37,287 nt of DNA from Trueperaceae bacterium (GTDB lineage: Bacteria > Deinococcota > Deinococci > Deinococcales > Trueperaceae), in the NCBI GenBank assembly GCA_007695125.1, contig REEJ01000346.1, positions 1-37,287 on the forward strand, written 5' to 3'. The first letter of the stretch is position 1, and each line of letters starts with the position of its first letter. The translations under genes were made by a program, and so were the position numbers. The notes under the pieces are model-generated. The model was given only the letters and a program-made list of their open reading frames with translations. It had not been told where the DNA came from and did no database searches. Of this stretch, positions 7,015-15,546 are shown piece by piece.

Positions 7015-9861
7015 ATGACGCCGAACCGCATCTACCAAGCCGTCGTCGAGGCGCTGGAGACCTCGCTCGCTCCGCGGGTCGTGTCGTTGGTCCTGCGCGA
7101 GGGGCTGGTGCAGGTCGAGCGCGACCCGTCGAACCTGCGCCTCGAAGACGTCGAGGCGGTCCTGACCGGACCCGTCTTCAAGCAACTCCAAGCCCGCATG
7201 TCGGCGGACGCAGCGCGCGAGGCCGTCACGTCGTTCCGGGAACGGATCGCCGCGCAGTTCGACGAGTCCTCGACGGACGTCGCCGAAGGCGCGGAGCCAC
7301 GCGACACCGCAGACGCACCAGACGGCTCGGCCGAGCGCGACGCGGTGACGGAGTCGACCGTGGAGCGACGCGTGGCGGCGCTGCGCGAGGCGTTGCGACC
7401 CTTCAACCTGTACTTCGACTGGCCCGAGGTGCGCAAGCTGCGAGCACAGCTCCAGGTGGCCGAGGGAGAGATCGCGGCGGGCGTCTCGATCGGCGACAGC
7501 CTGGACGCAGCCGACGAACAGCTGCGGATCGTTGAGCAGAAGCTCGAGGATCGCCTGGTCTTGCAGGCCAAGGAGCTCGGCGAGCTCGAGGAGTCGCTCG
7601 AGATCGTCCAGACGCTCGGCGGCCCGCGTGTGCGTCGCCTCGAGTCGCTGATCGGTCAGATCCGTCACGCGCAGCGCTCGCGTGAGCTCACCGACGCCGA
7701 GACGCAGCGCGCGGCCACGCTCGCACGTGACCTGCGCAAGCTGATGGAGTCGAGTGTCGCGCAGCCGTTCACGCCGGACGCCGAGGCCGCGACCGAGGTC
7801 GAGGCCGAGGTCGAGGCCCCGGCGTCGATCGGCGCAGAGGGCGAGCCCCCCGACGCGCTCCCCGACGGCGAGGACGACCTCCCGCCGGTCACGATCGACG
7901 AGGCGCACCTCACGCCCGAGGTCAGCGAGCGGCTCAGGGCGCTCGACGTCGACGCCGAGCGTCGGCTGCTCGACGCGCTCGCGGAGGCGCATGCCGACCT
8001 GCTGCGCTACGTCCCCGGCCTCGCGGCCGGCCTCAGCGCTGCACGGTCCAGCCTCGACGAGGGGCGGCCCCTGGGCGACGCGCTCGAGGCGCTGAAGCGC
8101 CAGCTCGACGACGCAACCGCCACCCAGCGCGCCCATCTGCAGACGGAGCTCGCCGCCATCGAGGCGGATGTGGCGCTGCTCGGAAGCGACGACGACGCCT
8201 CGCTCGAGCGGGCGCTGCGGGTCGCGCTCGACGTCCTGAGCGAGGGCCTACCGGCGCACGCCGACGTCGTGGCGCTGCGCGAGCTCCATCAAGGCGCGCT
8301 GGTCCGAGCCGAGGAGCGCGAGAGCCGCGACGTCGAGGCGCGCGCACTGCTCGAGCGCAAGCGCGCCCAACAACGCGCGGTGCGCGAGCGCATGACGCGC
8401 GCGCTCGAACAGGATGCTGGTGGCGCCCCGGCCGCCCTCCACGCGCCGAGCCAGGCGCTGCGCGATGCGCTGGCGGCGTTGGACGAGGCCGAGGCGGACG
8501 ACCGACTCGACGAGCCGGCCCTGGAACTCGCCCTCCAGGCCGAGCAACGCTGGGAGCGCGCGCTGGCCGAACGGGCCGATGACGACGAGGTCCGGCGGCG
8601 TGCGCGGCTGCGCGAACTCGAGGCCCGGATCGAGGGCTTGCCCGACCTCCCCGCGCTGCGCGCTCGCGCCGGGAGCCTCAGCGCGGAGTGCGCCAGCGCC
8701 GCGACCGACCCACAGCTCGACGACACGCACCTGGAGACGCTGTCGTCGTTGGTGGACCAGCTCCACGCCGACGCGCTGGCTGCCGTCTCGCAGCATCTCG
8801 AACGTCTCGCGAAGGAAGCCGGCGACGCGAGCGACCGCGAGGTCCTCGGCGCCTTGCAGGCGGGCGCCAGGACGCTGCAGGCGGGTCGCTTCCCCGACAT
8901 CGGGCGCCTCCAGGCGTTGGTCGTCGAGACGCGCGAACGCCTCCGTGAAGCCGAGCGCGTGCGTTGGCAACGGCTTCAGCACGCCAGCGCACGGCTCGAG
9001 CCCGCCGGCGTGCCGGGCCTCCCTGCCCTCACCCGGGCGCTCGAGGAGGTGCGCTCGGTGGCGACGGCAGGCCGTCCGATCACGCCAGCGCTCGACGCCG
9101 CCGAAGCCGCGCTCGACCAGGTCGAGACCGAGGTGCGTGAGCGCCTGGCCACCTTCGCCCCACGTCTCGACGCCGCACTCGTGACGTTCGCCCAGGTCCA
9201 GCGGCTCAACACCGACGAGGTCGCCACGGTGCGGCGCGTGCTCACCCACCTCGATACGCAACGCGATGCCCTGAGCCGTATCTCACCCGGCCTGCAGCAC
9301 CAGCTCGAGCGCTCGCTCCACGAGGCCGAACGCCTGCTCGAAGGGCTCGCCGAGGCGTTCGAGGCGACGCGCGCCGTCGCCGATCAACTGGTGAGCGCCA
9401 ACCTGTTCGACGACATGCTCGGGTTCTTCGACTCCATGGCCGACGCCCCCGAAGAGGTCGAGCCCGAGGCTGCCGCGACGGGCGGCTCGTGGCATGACTC
9501 GGAGGCGCTGCAGGCGCTGCTGGCCGGGTTCCGCGGGTTCGACGACGTCGATGCGGCGATGGTCATCGGCAGCGACGGCACGTTGCGCGCCGGCGACGCC
9601 GCAGGCCTCGACGTCGAGTCGGTCGCCGACGCGCTGCGCAGCGCGACCGCCGCCTGGCTGGCGCTGGGCGAGCGACTCGAGGACGCCGCACCGGAACTCG
9701 TCGACCTGTCCCTCGGGTCGCGCCACGCACTCCTCACGCCCCTCGGCCGCCACGTGCACGCGCTGGTCTTGGTGCGCAGCGACGGTGCGGTCAGCGCACT
9801 GACGGCGCGCTTGCGCGACACGCGGGGCGCCCTGGTCGCCGCCGTCGCCGCTGCTTCGTGA
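7015..9861 (+). CDS. Large coiled-coil protein with C-terminal Roadblock/LC7-like domain
   Basis: A 948-aa, very acidic cytoplasmic protein with no signal or membrane segment. Residues 1-78 match the N-terminal domain of the 212-aa protein at 4429. Residues about 110-245 and 300-815 are long, Ala/Leu/Glu/Arg-rich helices with heptad character (for example LQVAEGEIAAGVSIGDSLDA), broken by an acidic linker near 260-295. Residues about 830-945 resemble a Roadblock/LC7 domain (LLAGFRGFDDVDAAMVIGS, then LVDLSLGSRHALLTPLGR and VHALVLV). It lies 52 bases after the membrane protein, and its stop overlaps tsaE as GTGA. Length and architecture suggest a scaffold or filament-like element. No enzymatic motif is visible. 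Confidence 0.85.
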   Translation: MTPNRIYQAVVEALETSLAPRVVSLVLREGLVQVERDPSNLRLEDVEAVLTGPVFKQLQARMSADAAREAVTSFRERIAAQFDESSTDVAEGAEPRDTADAPDGSAERDAVTESTVERRVAALREALRPFNLYFDWPEVRKLRAQLQVAEGEIAAGVSIGDSLDAADEQLRIVEQKLEDRLVLQAKELGELEESLEIVQTLGGPRVRRLESLIGQIRHAQRSRELTDAETQRAATLARDLRKLMESSVAQPFTPDAEAATEVEAEVEAPASIGAEGEPPDALPDGEDDLPPVTIDEAHLTPEVSERLRALDVDAERRLLDALAEAHADLLRYVPGLAAGLSAARSSLDEGRPLGDALEALKRQLDDATATQRAHLQTELAAIEADVALLGSDDDASLERALRVALDVLSEGLPAHADVVALRELHQGALVRAEERESRDVEARALLERKRAQQRAVRERMTRALEQDAGGAPAALHAPSQALRDALAALDEAEADDRLDEPALELALQAEQRWERALAERADDDEVRRRARLRELEARIEGLPDLPALRARAGSLSAECASAATDPQLDDTHLETLSSLVDQLHADALAAVSQHLERLAKEAGDASDREVLGALQAGARTLQAGRFPDIGRLQALVVETRERLREAERVRWQRLQHASARLEPAGVPGLPALTRALEEVRSVATAGRPITPALDAAEAALDQVETEVRERLATFAPRLDAALVTFAQVQRLNTDEVATVRRVLTHLDTQRDALSRISPGLQHQLERSLHEAERLLEGLAEAFEATRAVADQLVSANLFDDMLGFFDSMADAPEEVEPEAAATGGSWHDSEALQALLAGFRGFDDVDAAMVIGSDGTLRAGDAAGLDVESVADALRSATAAWLALGERLEDAAPELVDLSLGSRHALLTPLGRHVHALVLVRSDGAVSALTARLRDTRGALVAAVAAAS

Positions 9862-10313
9862 CCACCGGAAGCGAGCGGATCGCGCTCCCTGACGAGGCGG
9901 CGCTCGCTTCGTTCGCGCGCGACGTGGCGCCGCGCCTCCCGCCCGGGTCGCTCCTCGTGCTGACGGGACCGCTCGGCGCCGGCAAGACCAGCTTCGTACG
10001 CCATCTCGCCGCCGCCCTGGGCAGCGAGGCCGCCGTCACGAGCCCTACCTATGCCCTCGTGCACGAGTACCCCAGCCCTTCCGGCACCCTCGTGCACGTC
10101 GACGCGTACCGCCTCGCCGACGCGGCTGCGCTGCGCATGCTCGGCCTGGACGAGATCCGCGAGCGCGCTCGAGTGACGGTGGTGGAGTGGGGCGAGCCAC
10201 TGCTCGCCGCCGATCCGACGGCCCTCCACCTGGCGCTCGATCGCGCCGGACCGCAGGGCGACGTCCGCCACGGCGCCACCTGGCTCCGACCGCCCCCTGC
10301 GCAGGCACGCTGA
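9858..10313 (+). CDS. tsaE: tRNA t6A biosynthesis ATPase TsaE
   Basis: TsaE is the ATPase that resets the TsaB-TsaD complex during synthesis of N6-threonylcarbamoyladenosine at tRNA position 37. This 151-aa copy is normal length. It has the P-loop GPLGAGKTS at residues 37-45 and the family motifs SPTYALVHEY, VHVDAYRL and TVVEWGEPL. The start is a GTG overlapping the previous stop (GTGA). The stop is followed after one base by tsaB, as in many genomes. tsaD and tsaC are not in the window. Confidence 0.95.
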   Translation: MTTGSERIALPDEAALASFARDVAPRLPPGSLLVLTGPLGAGKTSFVRHLAAALGSEAAVTSPTYALVHEYPSPSGTLVHVDAYRLADAAALRMLGLDEIRERARVTVVEWGEPLLAADPTALHLALDRAGPQGDVRHGATWLRPPPAQAR

Positions 10314-10314
10314 C

Positions 10315-10866
10315 ATGGCACGGTGGATACTCGCCCTCGACACGGCCACGCCGTGGCGCTCGCTCGCGCTGCGACGGCTCGATGGCAACGAGGTGCACCG
10401 CGACGCCACGCTGCTCGGCCGCGAGCTGGCGACCCGGTTGCTCCCCGACCTCGACGCGTTCCTCGCACGACACGGCGTGCACCGCGGCGCCATCGCAGCG
10501 ATCGGGGTCGGCGTGGGCCCCGGGTCGTACACCGGCATCCGGATCGGCGTCGCGGCCGCCCTCGGGCTGGGCCGCGCACTCGGCGTGCGGGTCTCCGGCA
10601 GCGGCACGCTCGAGGCGCTGGCGTTCGCAGGCCTCGCACCCGGCGAGACCGGCTGGGCGCTGATCGATGCGCGCCGAGGGCGCGTGCACGCGTTGCTCGC
10701 GATGCGCGGCGAAGACGCCGTCACGGTGCTCGAGGGCCCCGTCACGTGCCCGCGCAGCGACCTGCCGACGGCCGGCGCTCGCTGCGTCGAGGACGTCGCC
10801 CCGGACGCGGCCTTCCACACCCTGCACGCGCTCGGCGGTGGGCCGCCCGAGCCGCGCTACGGCTGA
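10315..10866 (+). CDS. tsaB: tRNA t6A biosynthesis protein TsaB
   Basis: TsaB is the non-catalytic ASKHA-fold partner of TsaD in t6A synthesis. Family signatures are WILALDTATPWRSLAL at the N-terminus, GVGPGSYTGIRIG (about residues 66-78) and DARRGRVHALLA. At 183 aa it is shorter than the E. coli protein (about 230), lacking much of the C-terminal lobe, but it still ends in PPEPRYG, like the P-x-Y end of many short TsaB proteins. The reading frame is intact, so this looks like a natural short form. The ATG lies one base after the tsaE stop. Confidence 0.93.
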   Translation: MARWILALDTATPWRSLALRRLDGNEVHRDATLLGRELATRLLPDLDAFLARHGVHRGAIAAIGVGVGPGSYTGIRIGVAAALGLGRALGVRVSGSGTLEALAFAGLAPGETGWALIDARRGRVHALLAMRGEDAVTVLEGPVTCPRSDLPTAGARCVEDVAPDAAFHTLHALGGGPPEPRYG

Positions 10867-10884
10867 GCGGCCGCATGCGGCCGC
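10867..10884. repeat. Perfect 18-bp palindrome after tsaB
   Basis: GCGGCCGCATGCGGCCGC reads identically on both strands and begins at the base after the tsaB stop. As RNA it can form a GC-only stem but has no T-run. It may terminate tsaB transcription or bind a dimeric protein just upstream of the mreB promoter. Confidence 0.6.
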
Positions 10885-10899
10885 CGGCGGTGCCGTGGG

Positions 10900-10905
10900 T
10901 ATACT
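10900..10905 (+). promoter_or_regulatory. -10 box of probable mreB operon promoter
   Basis: TATACT matches the consensus closely and is preceded by TGGG, close to an extended -10. No convincing -35 lies about 17 bases upstream. Transcription would start near 10912, giving a leader of about 80 bases before mreB, unlike the leaderless starts elsewhere. The leader begins with GGCGCC-ATC-GGCGCC (10917-10931), a possible small hairpin. Confidence 0.6.
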
Positions 10906-10993
10906 GCACCGACCGCGGCGCCATCGGCGCCAGGGCACGACAGTCGCACACACACAGGCGCCCCGGCGATGCCGGGCGTCGGGAGAGACGAAT

Positions 10994-12025
10994 ATGAGAC
11001 TCTGGCAGGAGATCGGCGTGGACCTCGGGACGGCCACCGTCTTGATCTACGTGAAGGGCAAGGGCATCATGCTCCGCGAGCCCTCCGTGATCGCGATGGT
11101 TCGCGACACCGGCGACGTCAAGGCCGTGGGCGACGAGGCCTACCGCATGCTGGGCAGGACGCCCGGCAACATCGTCGCCGTGCGTCCCATGCGTGACGGG
11201 GTGATCGCCGATTACGACCTGACCGAGAAGATGCTCAAGGCGTTCGTCCGCAAGGTGGTCACGGGCGCGGGCCGCTTCTTCAAGCCCCACATCATGGTGT
11301 GCGTCCCCTCGGGCGTGACCGAGGTCGAGCGGCGCGCGGTGCTGCAGGCGACGCGCGAGGTCGGTGCCCGCAAGGCGTTCCTGATCGAGGAGCCGTTGGC
11401 GGCCGCCATCGGCGCCGGCGTGCAGATCGCGGAGCCCACCGGTTCCATGATCGTCGACATCGGCGGCGGCACCACCGACGTGGCGATCATCAGCCTGGGC
11501 GGCATCGTCGTGTCGGAGTCGATGCGCATCGCCGGCAACGAGTTCGACGAGGCGATCATCCGTTACATCCGCCACAAGGAGAACCTGCTCATCGGCGATC
11601 GCACCGCCGAAGAGGTGAAGATGAAGGTCGGCGCAGCCGTGGTCGTGCGACCCGACGACAGCCACGAGATCGAGGTGCGCGGCCGCGACCTGATCAACGG
11701 CCTGCCGAAGACCATACGCGTGGCGACCGAAGACACGGTCGAGGCGCTCAAGGAACCGATCCAGAAGATCGCCGACGGCGTTCGGCGCGTGCTCGAGGCG
11801 GCACCGCCGGAGCTGGTGTCGGACGTCATCGACCGCGGCATCATCATGACCGGCGGCGGTGCGTTGCTCCGAAACTTCGACGAGCTCCTCCGTCAGACGA
11901 CCGGCATCCCCGTGGTGGTGGCCGAGAACGCGACCGACTGCGTAGCGCTCGGGACCGGTCAGGCGCTCGACATGATCCCGGTGCTCCAGGACGCCCTGAT
12001 CTCGGACACCTTCCTGCGCCGCTGA
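10994..12025 (+). CDS. mreB: Rod shape-determining protein MreB
   Basis: A bacterial actin that polymerises under the inner membrane and directs lateral wall synthesis. It is 343 aa, normal for MreB. Phosphate loop 1 is IGVDLGTATVLIYVKGKGI (residues 7-25), phosphate loop 2 is MIVDIGGGTTDVAIISLGG, and the adenosine motif is IIMTGGGALLRNFDELL. The ATG at 10994 gives the usual short N-terminus and follows a GGGAGAG site; the frame is open upstream but that part is not MreB-like. Unlike classic loci there is no mreC or mreD behind it; the stop overlaps an S55-type protease gene (TGATG), heading a run into lipid A genes. Confidence 0.97.
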   Translation: MRLWQEIGVDLGTATVLIYVKGKGIMLREPSVIAMVRDTGDVKAVGDEAYRMLGRTPGNIVAVRPMRDGVIADYDLTEKMLKAFVRKVVTGAGRFFKPHIMVCVPSGVTEVERRAVLQATREVGARKAFLIEEPLAAAIGAGVQIAEPTGSMIVDIGGGTTDVAIISLGGIVVSESMRIAGNEFDEAIIRYIRHKENLLIGDRTAEEVKMKVGAAVVVRPDDSHEIEVRGRDLINGLPKTIRVATEDTVEALKEPIQKIADGVRRVLEAAPPELVSDVIDRGIIMTGGGALLRNFDELLRQTTGIPVVVAENATDCVALGTGQALDMIPVLQDALISDTFLRR

Positions 12026-13677
12026 TGGCGCACGCGACGGCGCCCAGCTGGGTGCGGCTGCTCCTCGGAGCGCTCGCCGTGGCGCTGGTCATCGGGAACG
12101 GCTCGGTCGCCGCGCAGGACGAGGGACGCCTGCCGGCGTTCCCGCTCGACCTCGTCGCCCCTGGTCTCACCGGGTACGGCCTGACCATGGGGCCGGGCGA
12201 CCGCCTCGAGCGCTTCGAGGTGCGCGTGGTGGCACTCCAGAGCGGCATGGGACCCGCGGGATCGCCACTCGTGCTGGTCGAGACGCGTGGCGCGTTCATC
12301 GACGCCGCGGGCGGGGTCGCCGCCGGCATGAGCGGCAGCCCGGTCTACCTCGATCACGCCGGCGAGCGAACGCTGCTCGGCGCCATCGGGTACGTCTTCC
12401 CCGACACCGACGGCCGGCTCGCGCTCGTGACGCCCATCGAGGCGATGCGCACGCAGACCGAGACCCTGGCGTCCCCGCCGCCGGGCGCCACCCCCGTCGC
12501 CACGCCCCTGCTCGTCACCGGCCTCGGCACCCGTGCGCTCGCCATGCTCGAGCGCTCGCTCGACGAGGTCGCGTCGCACCCGCTCACGCTCGTCCAGGCC
12601 GGAGGCACCGGCTCTTCGACCGGTCCGAGCCCAGCGCTCGAGCCCGGCTCGGCCATCGCCATCGCGCTCGTGCGCGGCGACGTCGACGTCGCCGCCATCG
12701 GCACGGTGACCGAGGTCGTCGGGGACGACGTGCTCGCGCTCGGTCACCCGTTCCTCGGCGTCGGCCCGAGTGGTTGGATCCTCTCCCCGGCGTCGATCAC
12801 GGCCGTCGTCCCGAACCGCCGCGTGCCGTTCAAGCTCGGCACGGTGGGCAGCGAGGTCCTCGGGGCGGTGCTCGCCGACCGGCCCGCCGGCATCGGCGCG
12901 CGCCTCGGCGTAGAACCGCCGCTCCTTCCGGTCACGCTGACCATAGACGCAGGCGGTGAACGCACCGTGCTGCGCTTCGAGGTCGTCACGTCGGAGCCGC
13001 TGTGGCCCGTCCTCGTCGCCGTCGCGACGCTCGAGGGGCTCGACCGCGCCTGGCAACGCAGGTCCCCTGGCAGCGCCCGGCTGGCATGGGAGCTCGAACT
13101 CGCGGGCGGACCACCGCTCAGGATCCTCGAGGAGGTCTCGCACGAGGGCGACGTCGCCCTCGAGACGGCCCGCATGGCCGGAGCGCCGCTCGCCCTGCTC
13201 GCACTGAACCCGTTCGAGACGCCTCAGCCGACGGGGCTGCAGCTGCTGATCGAGGTCGATGACCAGCGTCGCGACGGCGAGATCGTCGAGGCGTTGCTCG
13301 AAGCAGGTCCCGTGCGCGCGGGCGGCACCCTCGGCGTGTTCCTGCGGCTCCAACCCTGGCGGCGGCAGAGCGAGGTGCACGCCCTGACGGTCACCCTCCC
13401 GAGCGAGCTCGCCGAGGGCGCGGAGCTCGTGGTCCGGGGCGCCGGCGAACCGCGCGACGACGAGCACGAGGGCGGCGTCGACACGCTCATCCTGTCGTAC
13501 GCGGAGCTGCTCACCGTGCTGCGCGAGCGGCCGCGCAGCGGCGACCTCGTGATCGAGGTGCAGGACGCGGACGGCCGCTGGCAGGTGCTGGAGCGGCGCA
13601 GCTTCCCGTACCTCGTGCGCGGCGTGGAGCGCGTACCGTTGGCCTTCACGGAGGACACGACCGATGACGACGAGTGA
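12025..13677 (+). CDS. Secreted SpoIVB-type (S55) peptidase-domain protein
   Basis: A 550-aa exported protein with a signal peptide ([20 protein letters not shown], residues 12-31). The region after it matches the S55/SpoIVB-like family: [20 protein letters not shown], then the hallmark GMSGSPVY with the likely nucleophile Ser105, then [10 protein letters not shown] and VTPIEAM. A later [10 protein letters not shown] segment is also typical. In spore formers SpoIVB cuts SpoIVFA to trigger sigma-K; here no sporulation gene is present, so the target is unknown and an envelope role is more likely. The last 200 residues are beta-rich and unassigned. The start overlaps the mreB stop and the end overlaps lpxD by 14 bases. 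Confidence 0.87.
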   Translation: MAHATAPSWVRLLLGALAVALVIGNGSVAAQDEGRLPAFPLDLVAPGLTGYGLTMGPGDRLERFEVRVVALQSGMGPAGSPLVLVETRGAFIDAAGGVAAGMSGSPVYLDHAGERTLLGAIGYVFPDTDGRLALVTPIEAMRTQTETLASPPPGATPVATPLLVTGLGTRALAMLERSLDEVASHPLTLVQAGGTGSSTGPSPALEPGSAIAIALVRGDVDVAAIGTVTEVVGDDVLALGHPFLGVGPSGWILSPASITAVVPNRRVPFKLGTVGSEVLGAVLADRPAGIGARLGVEPPLLPVTLTIDAGGERTVLRFEVVTSEPLWPVLVAVATLEGLDRAWQRRSPGSARLAWELELAGGPPLRILEEVSHEGDVALETARMAGAPLALLALNPFETPQPTGLQLLIEVDDQRRDGEIVEALLEAGPVRAGGTLGVFLRLQPWRRQSEVHALTVTLPSELAEGAELVVRGAGEPRDDEHEGGVDTLILSYAELLTVLRERPRSGDLVIEVQDADGRWQVLERRSFPYLVRGVERVPLAFTEDTTDDDE

Positions 13678-14752
13678 CGGCGAGGGTCTGGGCAGCCATG
13701 CGCTCGCCGACGCCATAGGCGCGCGTCACCGCGGGGTCGAGCGCGCTGTCACGGCGCTGCGAGCGCCCGACACGGCGACGCCGGGCGCCGTCGTGGTGTG
13801 GCCCGACGCCGATGCCGACGGGCTGGCCAAGCTCGGCGCGGCAGGCGTCGCCGCGGTCGCCGCGGTGCCCGGCGACGAGTCCCGCGGCGAGGCGCTCGCG
13901 GCGGCGGCGAACGCGGTCGGTATCGCGCTGCTCGTCGTGACGGACGCTCGCGTCGCGCTCGCGCGCCTGAGCCGAGCGCTCGACCGGCGGCCGGCACCCG
14001 CCGAGCCCGGCGTCCATCCCAGTGCGACCGTCCACCCGAGCGCCGTCCTCGGCGCGCGCGTCAGCGTCGGGCCAGGCAGCGTGATCGCGGCCGACGCCCG
14101 CCTCGGCGATGGCGTGGTGGTCGGTCCGCTCTGCAGCGTCGGAGCCGCCGCCGAGATCGGCGACGAGTCCGTCATGTACGCGCGCGTGACGCTGTACGAC
14201 GGTGTGCGCGTGGGGCGCCGTTGCGTCTTGCACGCCGGCGCCGTCCTCGGCGCCGACGGTTTCGGCTACGCGTTCGGGTCGCGCGGCGCCGAGAAGATCC
14301 ACCACCTCGGGGGCGTCGTGATCGGTGACGATGTCGAGATCGGCGCCAACACCTGCGTCGATCGCGGCACCCTGCACGACACCGTCCTCGGAGACCGCTG
14401 CAAGCTCGATAACCTGGTCCAGGTCGGCCACAACGTGCACATCGGTGACGACGCCGTCGTCGCCGGTCACACCGGCATCGGCGGCAGCTCCCGGATCGGT
14501 CGGCGCGTCGTGATCGGCGGCGCGGTCGCCATCGCGGACCACGTCACGATCGGTGACGACGCCCGCCTGGCCGGACGGGCGGGCGTGACGAAGGACGTGC
14601 CCGCGGGTGAGACGTGGGGGGGGTTCCCTGCGCAGCCGTTCCGACGCTGGGTGCGCGAACACTACCTGATCGGGCGGCTCGAGACGATGTGGCGGCACGT
14701 CCGCGGCGCCGACGCCGACGGGCCCGCCACGGGCGAGGCGAAGCGGGCGTGA
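13664..14752 (+). CDS. lpxD: UDP-3-O-acylglucosamine N-acyltransferase LpxD
   Basis: Third step of lipid A synthesis: transfers a hydroxyacyl chain from ACP to the 2-amino group of the glucosamine nucleotide. The 362-aa protein has a divergent N-terminal uridine-binding domain (to about residue 105), then a long left-handed beta helix of hexapeptide repeats ([19 protein letters not shown] onward). The catalytic His is His256 in [18 protein letters not shown] and [14 protein letters not shown] are classic LpxD motifs. The ATG at 13664 has GGAGG 9 bases upstream, inside the end of the protease gene. The stop overlaps lpxC as GTGA. Confidence 0.96.
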   Translation: MTTSDGEGLGSHALADAIGARHRGVERAVTALRAPDTATPGAVVVWPDADADGLAKLGAAGVAAVAAVPGDESRGEALAAAANAVGIALLVVTDARVALARLSRALDRRPAPAEPGVHPSATVHPSAVLGARVSVGPGSVIAADARLGDGVVVGPLCSVGAAAEIGDESVMYARVTLYDGVRVGRRCVLHAGAVLGADGFGYAFGSRGAEKIHHLGGVVIGDDVEIGANTCVDRGTLHDTVLGDRCKLDNLVQVGHNVHIGDDAVVAGHTGIGGSSRIGRRVVIGGAVAIADHVTIGDDARLAGRAGVTKDVPAGETWGGFPAQPFRRWVREHYLIGRLETMWRHVRGADADGPATGEAKRA

Positions 14753-15546
14753 GCAGCGGCGCGGTGGTCGGCGTCGGCGTCCACTCTGGGCAGCGCTGCA
14801 GCGTCCGACTCCACCGCGACGACGGACCGATCCGCTTCCGCCTGGGCCGCTTCGAGGTGACCGCGCGCGCCAGCGCCGTCGTGGCGACCCCGCGTTGCAC
14901 CGTGCTGGGCGACGATGGCGTGCGCATCGCGACGGTCGAGCACCTGATGGCGGCGCTGCGCGTGGGCGGCTTCTGGTCCGGTGTGGTCGTCGAGGTGGAC
15001 GGTCCGGAGCTCCCGATCCTCGACGGCTCGGCCGAGCCGTGGACGGATGGCGTCGCCGCGCTCGGGCAGCCGCCGCCGGCGCCGCCCGCCTGGCATCGGC
15101 GGACCCCGGTGGCGTTCGAGCACGGCCGGAGCCGCATCGTGTGGCGACCGGGCGAGGACCGTCTGGAGGTCGCGATCGACTACGCCCACCGCGCCATCGG
15201 GGCGCAGCGCTGGGCGGGCACGCCGGGGTCGTACCGCGACGTGCTGGGGGCGCGCACCTTCGCCACCGCCGAGGAGGTGCACACCCTGCGCGCGGCGGGG
15301 GGACTGAAGGGCGCCGAGGAGGGCCGTGGTATCGTCTTCGCAGACGATGGACCATCGACGCCGCTGCGTTGGCCCGACGAGCCCGTCCGCCACAAGGCGC
15401 TCGACGCGCTCGGCGACATCGCACTTCTGGGCCGTCCCCTCGGCGGTTCGCTGTCGATCGAACGCGGCTCGCACGCCGCCCACGTGAGCTTCATGCTGCA
15501 CCTGAGCCGACACCTCCCACCCGACCGCGGACCCGATCCCACGTGA
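14749..15546 (+). CDS. lpxC: UDP-3-O-acyl-N-acetylglucosamine deacetylase LpxC
   Basis: A zinc hydrolase catalysing the committed step of lipid A synthesis. The 265-aa protein is somewhat shorter than the E. coli enzyme (305). Conserved parts are GVGVHSG near the N-terminus, TVEHLMAAL with Glu64 and zinc ligand His65, ILDGSAEPW, and HKALDALGD with His215 and Asp219 as the other zinc ligands, then a His242 equivalent. All catalytic residues appear present. The start is the GTG at 14749 overlapping the lpxD stop; the frame is open further upstream but there it only shadows lpxD. The end overlaps the oxidoreductase gene as GTGA. Confidence 0.95.
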   Translation: MSSGAVVGVGVHSGQRCSVRLHRDDGPIRFRLGRFEVTARASAVVATPRCTVLGDDGVRIATVEHLMAALRVGGFWSGVVVEVDGPELPILDGSAEPWTDGVAALGQPPPAPPAWHRRTPVAFEHGRSRIVWRPGEDRLEVAIDYAHRAIGAQRWAGTPGSYRDVLGARTFATAEEVHTLRAAGGLKGAEEGRGIVFADDGPSTPLRWPDEPVRHKALDALGDIALLGRPLGGSLSIERGSHAAHVSFMLHLSRHLPPDRGPDPT

